Positions 1 to 8,542 of a DNA stretch of 64,000 nucleotides are shown piece after piece. This stretch comes from Chloroflexi bacterium HGW-Chloroflexi-6 (GTDB lineage: Bacteria; Chloroflexota; Anaerolineae; Anaerolineales; Villigracilaceae), in contig PHBU01000004.1 in the NCBI GenBank assembly GCA_002840685.1, positions 248,001 to 312,000 of the forward strand, given 5' to 3'. A program made the translations under genes and the position numbers. Below the pieces are notes generated by a model that worked only from the letters and a program-made list of their open reading frames with translations, was not told the origin of the DNA and did no database searches. The stretch's first letter is position 1; each line of letters begins with the position of its first letter.

Positions 1-198
1 CAATGACCGCCCCTGGTGCATGTTTAGTATCTCGACAGGGATGTTTTGTGATCCAAGCTGTTTTGCAAATGCGTTCTGAGATGTCATTGAGACGATAAGG
101 TTGCTGACTCCACGATGCTGAAACTGAAGCGCCAGTTCTGTTAGCATCGTTTGCGCGCCGCCATGATCCAGACTGGTGATGACATGCAGTATCTTCAT
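1..198 (-). CDS. Glycosyltransferase family 4, N-terminal part only (runs off the window)
   Basis: Reading the minus strand from the ATG at 198 gives 66 codons open to the window edge, beginning MKILHVITSLDHGGAQTMLT. The glycine-rich loop after the first beta strand (SLDHGGAQ) is the usual N-terminus of GT4 (GT-B fold) glycosyltransferases that act on nucleotide sugars at the inner face of the membrane. The ATG overlaps the TGA of the upstream GT4 gene as ATGA, so translation is probably coupled. It is the last visible gene of a polysaccharide cluster. The donor sugar and acceptor cannot be judged from 66 residues. Confidence 0.8.
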   Translation of the reverse strand, partial: MKILHVITSLDHGGAQTMLTELALQFQHRGVSNLIVSMTSQNAFAKQLGSQNIPVEILNMHQGRSL

Positions 199-1301
199 CT
201 TGTGCAGATCTCAGAAAAAAGTGCCAGGTAGCTTTTTGTGGCATTATCGATGGAAAACCGGGTGGCAGCTTCACTTAACCCGGGGATTTTGGGTGAATTA
301 AGCGTTTCAGAAATGGCATTGGACAGGGCGTCTGCCTGCCCGACTGGCACCAATCGGCCCCAGCGCCCAGCCTCCAAAATTTCATTGGGACCGCTCGGGC
401 AATCGGTGGAAACCAGTGGACATCCGCAAGCCATCGCCTCGACCAGGACGCTGGGGAAACCTTCCCAGGCTGAAGCGAGCACAAATACAGCTGCCCGCGA
501 CATAAAAGCATAAGGGTTGGCTGCATAGCCAGGCATTTGAACGAACTCAGCCAGTTTCAATTTTGTTACCTGTTCTTCGATCCACCGCCGCTGACCGCCG
601 TCTCCGAGAATTAATAATCGGGCCGGAGTTTTTTTATGCAGCAGGTCAAATGCCTTTAACAAGGTGATGAAATCTTTTTGAGGTTCCAGGCGGCCTACTG
701 CCAGGATCACCGGCGGCTGACCCGGTTCAAACCAGGAGTGGTTTGCCGATTCCTGAGCAGAATCGAGTAAACCCTTGTGAACCAGAGGATTGTAGATGAT
801 GTTGATGCGCGATGTTGGGATTTTTGTCCAGTTTGATAAGCTTGTTGCTACACCTTGTGAAACCGCTACAATTCGATCGGCAAATGGGTACAGGTAGGGA
901 GTTAATCGAGTTGATAGACGATCTTTCAGCGATTGAGCGTTTTTATACACCGATTGAATATCATTGTGCTCACTGATTACCAAAGGTGTTTTTGTTCCGG
1001 CCAACCAGCGGGCGAGAATGGCCGTCAGGTTGACATGATATTGAGCCGACATCAAACAATTGGGACGCTCTTTTCGAAGATAACGGATCAACATTGGAAT
1101 CCTGCCCAACATCCCGTTGCCCCCCAGTTCGATGATCCGAACTTCAGCGGGGACCAGCTCCTTGAACGGGCCGGTAGCTTTCCCGACAACCAGGTCCACT
1201 GAAAGCCCGCTCTGTTTCAGCCCCGTTGCCAGATTGATCAGCGCACGCTGAACCCCGCCGCCCTCCAGTGATGGAAACAACAGAGCAATATGCAACATCA
1301 T
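195..1301 (-). CDS. Glycosyltransferase family 4
   Basis: A 368-residue GT-B glycosyltransferase of the GT4 type. The N-terminal domain starts MMLHIALLFPSLEGGGVQRA. The C-terminal donor-binding domain begins near VILAVGRLEPQKDF and contains the conserved acidic pair in AWEGFPSVLVEAMACG (E-x7-E type). I chose the ATG at 1301 over a TTG 12 bases upstream because it makes an ATGA overlap with the preceding sulfotransferase gene, the same arrangement as at both neighbouring junctions. A second ATG follows at once at 1298. It probably adds a sugar to the surface glycan exported by the Wzm/Wzt pair at the head of the cluster. The specificity is unknown. Confidence 0.88.
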   Translation of the reverse strand: MMLHIALLFPSLEGGGVQRALINLATGLKQSGLSVDLVVGKATGPFKELVPAEVRIIELGGNGMLGRIPMLIRYLRKERPNCLMSAQYHVNLTAILARWLAGTKTPLVISEHNDIQSVYKNAQSLKDRLSTRLTPYLYPFADRIVAVSQGVATSLSNWTKIPTSRINIIYNPLVHKGLLDSAQESANHSWFEPGQPPVILAVGRLEPQKDFITLLKAFDLLHKKTPARLLILGDGGQRRWIEEQVTKLKLAEFVQMPGYAANPYAFMSRAAVFVLASAWEGFPSVLVEAMACGCPLVSTDCPSGPNEILEAGRWGRLVPVGQADALSNAISETLNSPKIPGLSEAATRFSIDNATKSYLALFSEICTR

Positions 1302-2194
1302 GCCTTTAGCCAATCTGCCAGGTCGCGTCCAATTAATCCCTGCAGTTTCATTATCTCACCTTCAAACTGGGATTTTAATTGCTGCTTCGTTTTTTCATTC
1401 ATGGGCGGGTAGCTGGTTGGGCGCAGGTTCATGCGAATGAGTTGCTCTTTAACGAAATAGCGGGCTTTTTGCGGAATAAAACGCTTGAGTTGCTCGCGGA
1501 ATGCGGACTGACGCCGTAACCAGCGCTGCAGGCTCATGCTGCGCGGCAGGGCGGCCGGATTGCTAATGATCGATTTTATGGGGGTGCTATGAGCTTCAAG
1601 ACCTAAAAAATTATTTATGTCATCCAGAGTTTTTGTTAGTTGTGGCGCAGCCAGATCTTCGTAGAGCAGGAATAGCAACTTCTCGCGCGGAAAAAATGTC
1701 AGGAAGTGCTGAATTTGCTCAATATACTGGCTGCCGCGAACATACCCATACAACATAGCGCCTTTGGTTTGTAACGTGACATACTGACTTTTGAGCCTGT
1801 TTGCTTCTGCATCCAGCGCATCTTCAAAGGATAAGGATTCGTTGCCCTCGCGCACCATATTCCAATACCAGGAGTAAGCTCGCACAACCGGGTCTCGCAA
1901 AATGACGATCATCTCCGGACCATCAGGATATACCTTCTTTAAACGCGGAGCAACCTTCTCTGCCCAGTAGAGGTAATGCGGGGTTGCGTCTCCGCGCCGG
2001 GGGCAGGATTCCGACCCCTTGAAAAAGCTTTTTGCGTACCAATCCAGCCCTTGGGCGTAGAGTGCATCCTGGCTGAAAAACATCGGTTCTTTTGAGAAAG
2101 GAAAATAAACTTGCGGGTGCTGTTTGAGTAGATCGTGCAGGCTGGTTGTCCCAGACTTGGCGGCGCCAAGGATAAAAAAATTAGGCAGAACCAT
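1298..2194 (-). CDS. PAPS-dependent sulfotransferase
   Basis: A 298-residue sulfotransferase-domain protein. It carries the 5'-phosphosulfate loop near the N-terminus (LGAAKSGTTSLHDLL, with the P-loop-like K-S-G-T-T-S) and the 3'-phosphate motif RDPVVRAYSWYW around residue 105. Both sites needed to bind 3'-phosphoadenylyl sulfate look intact. Family members move sulfate from PAPS to a hydroxyl group of a carbohydrate or similar acceptor. Between glycosyltransferases and a polysaccharide exporter, a sulfated surface glycan is the natural inference. The gene starts one base after the GT2 gene ends and overlaps the following GT4 gene by four bases. Confidence 0.85.
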   Translation of the reverse strand: MVLPNFFILGAAKSGTTSLHDLLKQHPQVYFPFSKEPMFFSQDALYAQGLDWYAKSFFKGSESCPRRGDATPHYLYWAEKVAPRLKKVYPDGPEMIVILRDPVVRAYSWYWNMVREGNESLSFEDALDAEANRLKSQYVTLQTKGAMLYGYVRGSQYIEQIQHFLTFFPREKLLFLLYEDLAAPQLTKTLDDINNFLGLEAHSTPIKSIISNPAALPRSMSLQRWLRRQSAFREQLKRFIPQKARYFVKEQLIRMNLRPTSYPPMNEKTKQQLKSQFEGEIMKLQGLIGRDLADWLKA

Positions 2195-2195
2195 C

Positions 2196-3101
2196 TTATT
2201 TGACGACTTTCTTCTTGAGTCCGGTTGCCAGAGATTTTATGCGGAGCCCAGTAAGGGCATCAAGCAGGATCAGGTAAATTCCCGGTGCTTGAAGCGGAAA
2301 ACTGAACAGGGATTTCATGGCGTATTCGCGCATTTTGGATCGATTGCCCTCTCGTTCGTACTGGTAGGCCACATCTGCCCACATATGGGCAATTTTCCGG
2401 TGTGCGAATAAATACCCGTAACGCGCATAATCGGCAGCGTGTTTTTCGAGCATGATGATTCTGGAATTTTCCAGCCGTTCTGCAGAGCGCTGGGTGTGCT
2501 GGAAAACCCAGGCCAGGGGATGCGGCACAACAGACAATCGTTCGACCGCTGTCAGCCGCAGCAACCAGTCATTATCCTGTCCACGGCTCAAGGCAGGGTC
2601 GAATCCACCCAGGCGCTCAAAAGCTTCTCGCCTTACCAGGAGAGTGGTACCCATATGCAGGATATCGTGAAACAAAACCTGGCGATGCTCGGCCTGGCGC
2701 GCAGAAGGGATGATCTGTTTCGTGCCGTTTTCGCGAACATGAAAATAGCCCGTTGTGCAGCCCATGATATTCGGATGCTGCTCGATAAAATCCATCTGAG
2801 TTCGTAACTTATCTGCATGCCAGAAATCGTCCGAATCTAAAAAAGCCAACCATTTTGTGGTTGCTTCTTGAATTCCCGTATTTCTTGCAGCTCCGGATCC
2901 CATGTTGGATGAGTGCGCGATGCAACGAATTCGAGAGTCTTGATATGATTGTGCGATTTGCAAGGTTCTATCTTGAGAGCCATCGTCAACGATCAGCAAC
3001 TTGAAATCTTTAAAGCTTTGAGTCAACACGCTGTCTACAGCGCGGCCGAGCGTTTTGGCACGGTTGTAAGCCGGGATGATAACGGTGACAGGCTCGGTCA
3101 T
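2196..3101 (-). CDS. Glycosyltransferase family 2
   Basis: A 301-residue GT-A glycosyltransferase. The N-terminus VTVIIPAYNRAKTLGRAVDS is the classical GT2 signature. LLIVDDGSQDRT binds the nucleotide, and LAFLDSDDFW holds the DxD-type metal and donor site. Basic and hydrophobic residues end the protein, but there is no clear membrane segment. Its ATG overlaps the TGA of the ATP-binding subunit gene (ATGA), so it is part of the coupled export and synthesis operon. It probably extends or decorates the glycan before export. The sugar is unknown. Confidence 0.88.
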   Translation of the reverse strand: MTEPVTVIIPAYNRAKTLGRAVDSVLTQSFKDFKLLIVDDGSQDRTLQIAQSYQDSRIRCIAHSSNMGSGAARNTGIQEATTKWLAFLDSDDFWHADKLRTQMDFIEQHPNIMGCTTGYFHVRENGTKQIIPSARQAEHRQVLFHDILHMGTTLLVRREAFERLGGFDPALSRGQDNDWLLRLTAVERLSVVPHPLAWVFQHTQRSAERLENSRIIMLEKHAADYARYGYLFAHRKIAHMWADVAYQYEREGNRSKMREYAMKSLFSFPLQAPGIYLILLDALTGLRIKSLATGLKKKVVK

Positions 3102-4426
3102 GCAGAAATATCCCGTGTTTTGGCTGTTTCAGATTTCTTATCCAAGGGCTGGCAGTCGAGTACTTCCCAATTGGAGGGCATTGCGATATGCCCCTTCCAC
3201 TGGATACCCGCCTGGGCCAGGAAACTTCCATTGTCCACCACTTCAAACGGGCAAACATGCTCGATACGGTCAAGGATTGTTTCGAAACGGTTGTGACGCA
3301 TGATTGCGTACAGGCTAACCCGATAATTGCCGGGCGCCAATAATTGTTTTGGAAGTTGGACACGATAAGTGTAACTGCCCGGTTTGCGGGATGTAAAGCT
3401 GGCTTGATCCATTTCGACATCATGTGTGGCCAGCAAAATATCAAGGCTTTCTTCAAGAATATACATCCGTAAATAAGTGCGGTAGGATAGTTCGCGCACA
3501 TCGACCGTGATTTCAAAACTGACTGCATCATCATGCCCGAAGCGACCGGACGAAAGCGTATTTTCAAAAACCGCTTTGATTTGCATAAACTGAACAGTCA
3601 GAGCAGGATTCGCCTGGCGCTGCACCATTGTTGTTTGCTGAAGCGCACCCTGGTTGAGATAGGCATCAACCGCCGAAGCTACATCACCGTGGAATTTGAG
3701 TTCACCGCGCTCCAGAAAAGCACCGGTTTGGCACAAAGCCTTGATCGCAGCCATATTATGGCTGACAAATAAAACTGTGCGGCCACCCTGAATAGCGCTG
3801 CCCATTTTTTTGAGGCTCTTTCGTTGAAAAGCGATATCGCCGACTGCCAACACTTCATCGACGAGCAAAATTTCCGGTTCGAGGTGGGCGGCTACAGAAA
3901 AGGCCAGTCGCATACGCATTCCGCTCGAATAGAATTTCACTGGTGTATCCAAAAACTCCTCTATTTCTGAGAAGTCAACAATTTCATCAAGCTTGGCGCT
4001 AATTTCCCTTCTGCGCATCCCTAAAATGGAGCCGTTAAGGTAGATATTTTCCCGCCCAGTCAACTCGGGGTGGAAGCCAGTGCCGACTTCGAGCAAAGAG
4101 CCAACTCGACCCCATAGCCGCGCTCTTCCACGGGTAGGGGTGGTGATCCGCGAGAGAATCTTGAGCAAGGTGGTTTTGCCTGATCCATTATTGCCGATAA
4201 TGCCCACAGATTCGCCTTCTTTGACATCGAATGAGACGTTTTGAAGCGCCCATATCGAAGGCTGATCGCTGTTTTCGTGTTCTTCTCTCGCAAATCTTTG
4301 CGAAATGGAACGAACCGCATTGCCGAAATCGCTCTGCAATGTCTCGGTAAAGTTTTGGTTTCGCAGTTTTCGCCCAATATGATAGCGTTTGCTTATTTTT
4401 TCAATTCGAATGGCATAGTTTGTCAT
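3098..4426 (-). CDS. Polysaccharide ABC transporter ATP-binding protein (Wzt/TagH type with glycan-binding C-terminus)
   Basis: A 442-residue ATPase. It has Walker A in GIIGNNGSGKTTLLK, the ABC signature YSSGMRMRLAFSVA and Walker B in EILLVDEVLAVGD. About 190 residues follow the ATPase domain and look like the beta-sandwich C-terminal domain of Wzt proteins, which recognise the glycan to be exported. The open frame extends upstream, but the extension lies inside the permease gene. I chose the ATG at 4426 because it forms an ATGA overlap with the permease stop and begins MTNYAIRIEKISKRYH, a normal start for this family. With the permease it should power export of a lipid-linked polysaccharide across the cytoplasmic membrane. 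Confidence 0.92.
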   Translation of the reverse strand: MTNYAIRIEKISKRYHIGRKLRNQNFTETLQSDFGNAVRSISQRFAREEHENSDQPSIWALQNVSFDVKEGESVGIIGNNGSGKTTLLKILSRITTPTRGRARLWGRVGSLLEVGTGFHPELTGRENIYLNGSILGMRRREISAKLDEIVDFSEIEEFLDTPVKFYSSGMRMRLAFSVAAHLEPEILLVDEVLAVGDIAFQRKSLKKMGSAIQGGRTVLFVSHNMAAIKALCQTGAFLERGELKFHGDVASAVDAYLNQGALQQTTMVQRQANPALTVQFMQIKAVFENTLSSGRFGHDDAVSFEITVDVRELSYRTYLRMYILEESLDILLATHDVEMDQASFTSRKPGSYTYRVQLPKQLLAPGNYRVSLYAIMRHNRFETILDRIEHVCPFEVVDNGSFLAQAGIQWKGHIAMPSNWEVLDCQPLDKKSETAKTRDISA

Positions 4427-5295
4427 ATTAAGTCCGCAAACGTCAATTCCATGTGCTGGAAAAACATTATGCCGCTGATCAAAAGCACAACGATCATTGA
4501 TGCCGAAATCAATAGCCAGTAATCGCCTGAAAAGGGCGCTCCATAAATAGCCCACCGAAAGCCAGCGACAACGCTATTCATGGGATTCAGGTTATATAGC
4601 CATAGCCAGTCTTGCGGGATGATTGTGCTGGGGTATACCACCGGGGTGACAAACAGCCAGATTTGCACCAGGAATGGAGTAATGAATTTGATGTCACGAT
4701 AGCGCACAACCAGCGCTGAAAGCCACAGGCTGATCGCCAGGGCAGTAAAAATCGCGATGATAATAAAAAAAGGAAGTAACAGCAACTGCCACGAAAAGGG
4801 CACTTGGTAGTAGATCATCAGGCCCAGCAAAATAATGAAAGCAATTCCGAAATCGACCAATCCGCCCAGCACAGACGATGCCGGCAAAATCGAACGGGGA
4901 AAATAAACTTTCGTGACCATGTTCTGATTAAGGATCAGGGAAGATGCCGCTTCAGTCAGGGCCCGAGAGAAAAGCTGCCAGGGTAATAACCCGGCATATA
5001 AAAAGATTGGATAAGGAATATCCCCGGTGGACATATTGGCTAGCTGGCCAAAAATTACGCTGAAAACAATCATTGTGATTACTGGCTGGAGAACTGCCCA
5101 GGCCACCCCTAATAACGTTTGCTTATAGCGCACCTTGATATCGCGCCAGATGAAAAAAAATAATAATTCCCGAAAACGCCAAAGCTCGGATAAATTCAGG
5201 TTGATAAGCCTGTGTGGCGGCTCGACAACCACCTCGGATAATCTGAGCGAGCCGGCCTGGCCGATCGCAGATGTATGTTCGTTTGGATTTATCAT
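4423..5295 (-). CDS. ABC-2 type polysaccharide export permease (Wzm/TagG type)
   Basis: A 290-residue inner-membrane permease of the ABC-2 family. It has about six hydrophobic segments after a cytoplasmic N-terminus. The conserved amphipathic region reads FIWRDIKVRYKQTLLGVAWA and leads into the first membrane span. This start is typical of Wzm/TagG exporters of O-antigen, capsule or teichoic acid. It heads the minus-strand operon and overlaps the ATPase gene by four bases. The 110 bases upstream separate it from the divergent promoter at 5406. Confidence 0.92.
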   Translation of the reverse strand: MINPNEHTSAIGQAGSLRLSEVVVEPPHRLINLNLSELWRFRELLFFFIWRDIKVRYKQTLLGVAWAVLQPVITMIVFSVIFGQLANMSTGDIPYPIFLYAGLLPWQLFSRALTEAASSLILNQNMVTKVYFPRSILPASSVLGGLVDFGIAFIILLGLMIYYQVPFSWQLLLLPFFIIIAIFTALAISLWLSALVVRYRDIKFITPFLVQIWLFVTPVVYPSTIIPQDWLWLYNLNPMNSVVAGFRWAIYGAPFSGDYWLLISASMIVVLLISGIMFFQHMELTFADLI

Positions 5296-5405
5296 AATGT
5301 CTGGTTTTCTGTAATGCCGAGTTGGAAATGAAATTTGCTGCGCGGCCCCAAATGTTTATGTGTTTTTCGCTGCGCTAATCTTATTACGACAATTGTAATC
5401 TAGAT

Positions 5406-5434
5406 TTGCTTTTAGACTTTGCAAACGATATAAT
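5406..5434 (+). promoter_or_regulatory. Sigma-70 type promoter of the A-T-acyltransferase gene
   Basis: TTGCTT at 5406-5411 and TATAAT at 5429-5434 are 17 bases apart, which is the standard sigma-70 layout. Transcription would start near 5441. This places the true translation start downstream of any start codon inside the promoter and supports the ATG at 5523. The untranslated leader of about 80 bases can form a short hairpin (5467-5495) whose right arm contains an AGGAG. Confidence 0.6.
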
Positions 5435-5522
5435 CGTCAAAACTTTTCAAAAATCCTTTATTGCATACTCCTGGGATAAGTGTTTGTCTCAGGAGTTGAT
5501 TGTTCAACCACAGTTCCCAATA

Positions 5523-8504
5523 ATGAAAAATTCAAACTTATCCCAGCCCATTCCATTTGCGATCGATGAGATGAGTGGTTCACTGAATGAACGACTCGAA
5601 AAAGTGATCGAGAACTTGCCTGAAGGGCACCTTGCATACCACGATCCTCATTCGGATGTTTCGTATACGCAGTTGTTTGAAAATGGCAAGCGCCTTTCTG
5701 CCGCTCTGGCAGCCGTTCTTGGTTCTGATGCGCAGCATGAACAGCAGATGGTAGCTTTGCTGCTAGACGCGGATTGGACTGAACTTCTGGGGTTGATGGG
5801 GGTTGTCCTCGCCGGACACTATTATGTGGCTTTTGACCCGCTCCAGGGTATGGCTCAGCCGCAGGCTTATTTTGCTGAATATCCGATCAGGGTGCTGATA
5901 ACCTCTCTCCGTTATGCTGATGCTGCCAGGATTCTGATTCAATTTGCCCAGCATGAGATAAAAATCCTTTTTGTTGATGATATTCCCGATGCACCCAAAG
6001 AATATCAAATCCCCATTTTGGATGCCGACTCTTACCATTCTGTCTATTTTACTTCTGGTTCAACAGGCAAGCCACGGGGAGTGCTGCGTACCCACGGAGT
6101 CATATTGCATTCGGCGTACATATCATCGGTTGATCTGGGCTTTGTTCCCTGCGATCGCATTACCCTGACGATGCCAGTCTCTCTCGGAATGTCACTCACC
6201 TCCACACTGGGGGCACTCTTGAATGGATTGACTATTTACCGCCGAACCGAGGCGCTTGCAAATCCGCTCGCGTTTTACCGTTGGCTGCAAGAAGACTGCA
6301 TCAGCATTGCGCGCGCTTCTGCCGGGCTGGTTCGCAGCCTGCTTAACCTTCCTGAAGAATTTGGAATTATCGAATCGCTGCGCCTGGTTGATACTGGCGG
6401 CGAAGCTTTCAAACGCCGCGAGATAGACCGTGTGCTGGCCTTTATGCCCCCAGGTGGCCAATTGAATGTTCGGTTAGCATCCAACGAAGCTGGAAATTAT
6501 GCAATGTTCAGGGTCCAAGCCGGTCAGGTCTGGGATGGCGAGACAAACCCGGCCGGTTTTCCGCCGAAATTTGTCGATGTTCTTGTTGTTGATGAAAATC
6601 GTCAACCTCTTGTGACGGGGCAGAAGGGCGAACTGGCAATTCGCAGCCGCTACCTGGCCGCGGGCTATATTAACGATCCTGTTCAAACTGCGGCGCGTTT
6701 TGAAACTGTCCTGGATGGCAGCGGGGACAGGTTGTACTATACCGGAGACATGGGGCGCATTTTGCCGGACGGTTCGGTTGAATTCCTTGGCCGCAAGGAT
6801 TTCCGGGTTAAAGTGCGCGGATATACCATTGAACTGGAAGCTGTTGAGAAAGCCCTGAAGAATCTACCGAATGTTCGAAACGCTGCCGCAACAGTCCAAA
6901 CTTTACCGAGCGGCAACAAACGCCTGGTTGGGTTTCTGGTGCTTGAAGATGAGCATGAGATTCACCTTGAGCAGGTGCGCAAGCAATTGGGGGCAGATCT
7001 GCCGAATTACATGATCCCCTCCATTTTGCAGGTGATCGAGTCGGTGCCGCTGACGCCAACAGGCAAACCTGACCGTAAAGCCCTGCCGGCACCCACACCT
7101 CAGCGCCCGGCATTGGATGTTCCTTATCGTGCGCCTAAAACCGTTTCGGAATTAGAACTTGTTCGGATTTGGCAGTCCGTTCTGGGAATCCAAGCCGTGG
7201 GCGTTGATGATAGTTTTTTTGAACTGGGTGGCGATTCCCTGATGAGTATGCAAATGATCATGGAAGTTGAAAAATATTTCGATGCTGCTGTTCCACAACA
7301 GTTTTTCAAGTTGCCAACCATCGCTTCTTTGGCGCAACTCTTACAGCCTGTTGCCAATCCCGATCCGACAGCCTGGCTGGAGAGCGGAACTTCACGCCAA
7401 AATAAACATCGAATCCAAACCAAATTGCACTATATCGGGCAACGTTGGGCGCACTTTACCCATGATCGTATTACGCTGGATCGCATTTTTAACACATCCG
7501 TCAGGCAATTTCGCCGATTGATCGAACAGCGGATGCTGTCTCAGTCTTATGATGATGGCTTGCAGTGGTTGATGGATTGGGCCGGACGGCCCATGACACA
7601 GAACATGCTGTATGCTCGCGAGAAAAAAATTTTTCATTCCTTTTGGGTAGATGTAAGACAGAGCACGCTGAGTGAACCAGAAACTTTTTTGATGGCTCTG
7701 GCTGGTAATATTTTGGCCAGCCATGTTCCTGACCTCAAACATAGCGAGGAAGAAAAAGGGCGATTAAGCCGTTATACAGACTCTCCACACCTGTTTTGGC
7801 GAACATTTGCCCCGATCATCGCCCAGCCAGAGTCGAACTTCGCGCAAAAGTTTCTAACTATTTCTGGCCTTGAAAACCTTCAGACAGCCCACTACCGGGG
7901 ACGGGGATTGATCGTGCTGGCCTATCATGGCACAATGGCGCGGCTCCCATCTTTGCTAATGCCCCATTGGCTGGGAAAACCTGCCGCGCTTGTGCTCAGC
8001 CCGCGAGTCAGCATGCGCGTCGATTCCGGCCCCAGGCGACAGATGCGGCACGAGGTAGCGTCCCTGCAAGGGGCGAAGCAGGCTCGTTACGGCTCTGATG
8101 TTATGGTTCAAGGCTATCGCGCCTTACAAGCCGGGGAAGTGGTTGTGGCCTTTGTTGACAATGGTCTTACCTCGCGCGGCGAGTGGCCTTTGGATGTTTG
8201 CGGGCGACACTATTTAACGCGCGCTGGTTGGGCTGATTTGGCGAGTCGTACGAGCGCGCCGGTAGTGCCTGTGGTATCCACGCTGCTTCCTGAAGGCCGG
8301 AGCTCGGTTCAGTTTTTGGAGCCATTTAACAGCCTGGATGCTCATACTGAGCATGAAACGCGTGTCCAGAACTACATGAGCCAGTTTGCAGAGTATCTCA
8401 GCTCGGCTTTTACGCATCATCCCGAATCTCTGCGTTGGAAAATTATGCAAAATCATCTGGAAACATCCCGTATTGGCGAGCCAACCCGGGAACTAGGTCA
8501 ATAA
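5523..8504 (+). CDS. Single-module NRPS-like protein: adenylation, carrier, and lipid A acyltransferase-like domain
   Basis: A 993-residue three-domain enzyme. Residues 1 to about 540 are an adenylation domain with the nucleotide loop FTSGSTGKPRG (177-186), the YTGDMGR and GRKDFRVKVRG motifs and the A10 lysine in PLTPTGKPDRK. The carrier site is LGGDS, with Ser572 to take the phosphopantetheine arm. Residues of about 620-990 resemble LpxL/HtrB acyltransferases. Their catalytic H-x4-D/E appears as HGTMAR, with His802 present but arginine at the acidic position. The usual A5 motif is replaced by RLASNEAG. By domain logic it would activate an amino or other carboxylic acid, hold it as a thioester and transfer it to a lipid or glycan; this is inference. 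The ATG at 5523 is downstream of a good promoter but has no close Shine-Dalgarno sequence. Confidence 0.85.
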   Translation: MKNSNLSQPIPFAIDEMSGSLNERLEKVIENLPEGHLAYHDPHSDVSYTQLFENGKRLSAALAAVLGSDAQHEQQMVALLLDADWTELLGLMGVVLAGHYYVAFDPLQGMAQPQAYFAEYPIRVLITSLRYADAARILIQFAQHEIKILFVDDIPDAPKEYQIPILDADSYHSVYFTSGSTGKPRGVLRTHGVILHSAYISSVDLGFVPCDRITLTMPVSLGMSLTSTLGALLNGLTIYRRTEALANPLAFYRWLQEDCISIARASAGLVRSLLNLPEEFGIIESLRLVDTGGEAFKRREIDRVLAFMPPGGQLNVRLASNEAGNYAMFRVQAGQVWDGETNPAGFPPKFVDVLVVDENRQPLVTGQKGELAIRSRYLAAGYINDPVQTAARFETVLDGSGDRLYYTGDMGRILPDGSVEFLGRKDFRVKVRGYTIELEAVEKALKNLPNVRNAAATVQTLPSGNKRLVGFLVLEDEHEIHLEQVRKQLGADLPNYMIPSILQVIESVPLTPTGKPDRKALPAPTPQRPALDVPYRAPKTVSELELVRIWQSVLGIQAVGVDDSFFELGGDSLMSMQMIMEVEKYFDAAVPQQFFKLPTIASLAQLLQPVANPDPTAWLESGTSRQNKHRIQTKLHYIGQRWAHFTHDRITLDRIFNTSVRQFRRLIEQRMLSQSYDDGLQWLMDWAGRPMTQNMLYAREKKIFHSFWVDVRQSTLSEPETFLMALAGNILASHVPDLKHSEEEKGRLSRYTDSPHLFWRTFAPIIAQPESNFAQKFLTISGLENLQTAHYRGRGLIVLAYHGTMARLPSLLMPHWLGKPAALVLSPRVSMRVDSGPRRQMRHEVASLQGAKQARYGSDVMVQGYRALQAGEVVVAFVDNGLTSRGEWPLDVCGRHYLTRAGWADLASRTSAPVVPVVSTLLPEGRSSVQFLEPFNSLDAHTEHETRVQNYMSQFAEYLSSAFTHHPESLRWKIMQNHLETSRIGEPTRELGQ

Positions 8505-8542
8505 TTCGTATTTTAATTTTTTGTTTCTAAAGGAGAAAATTT

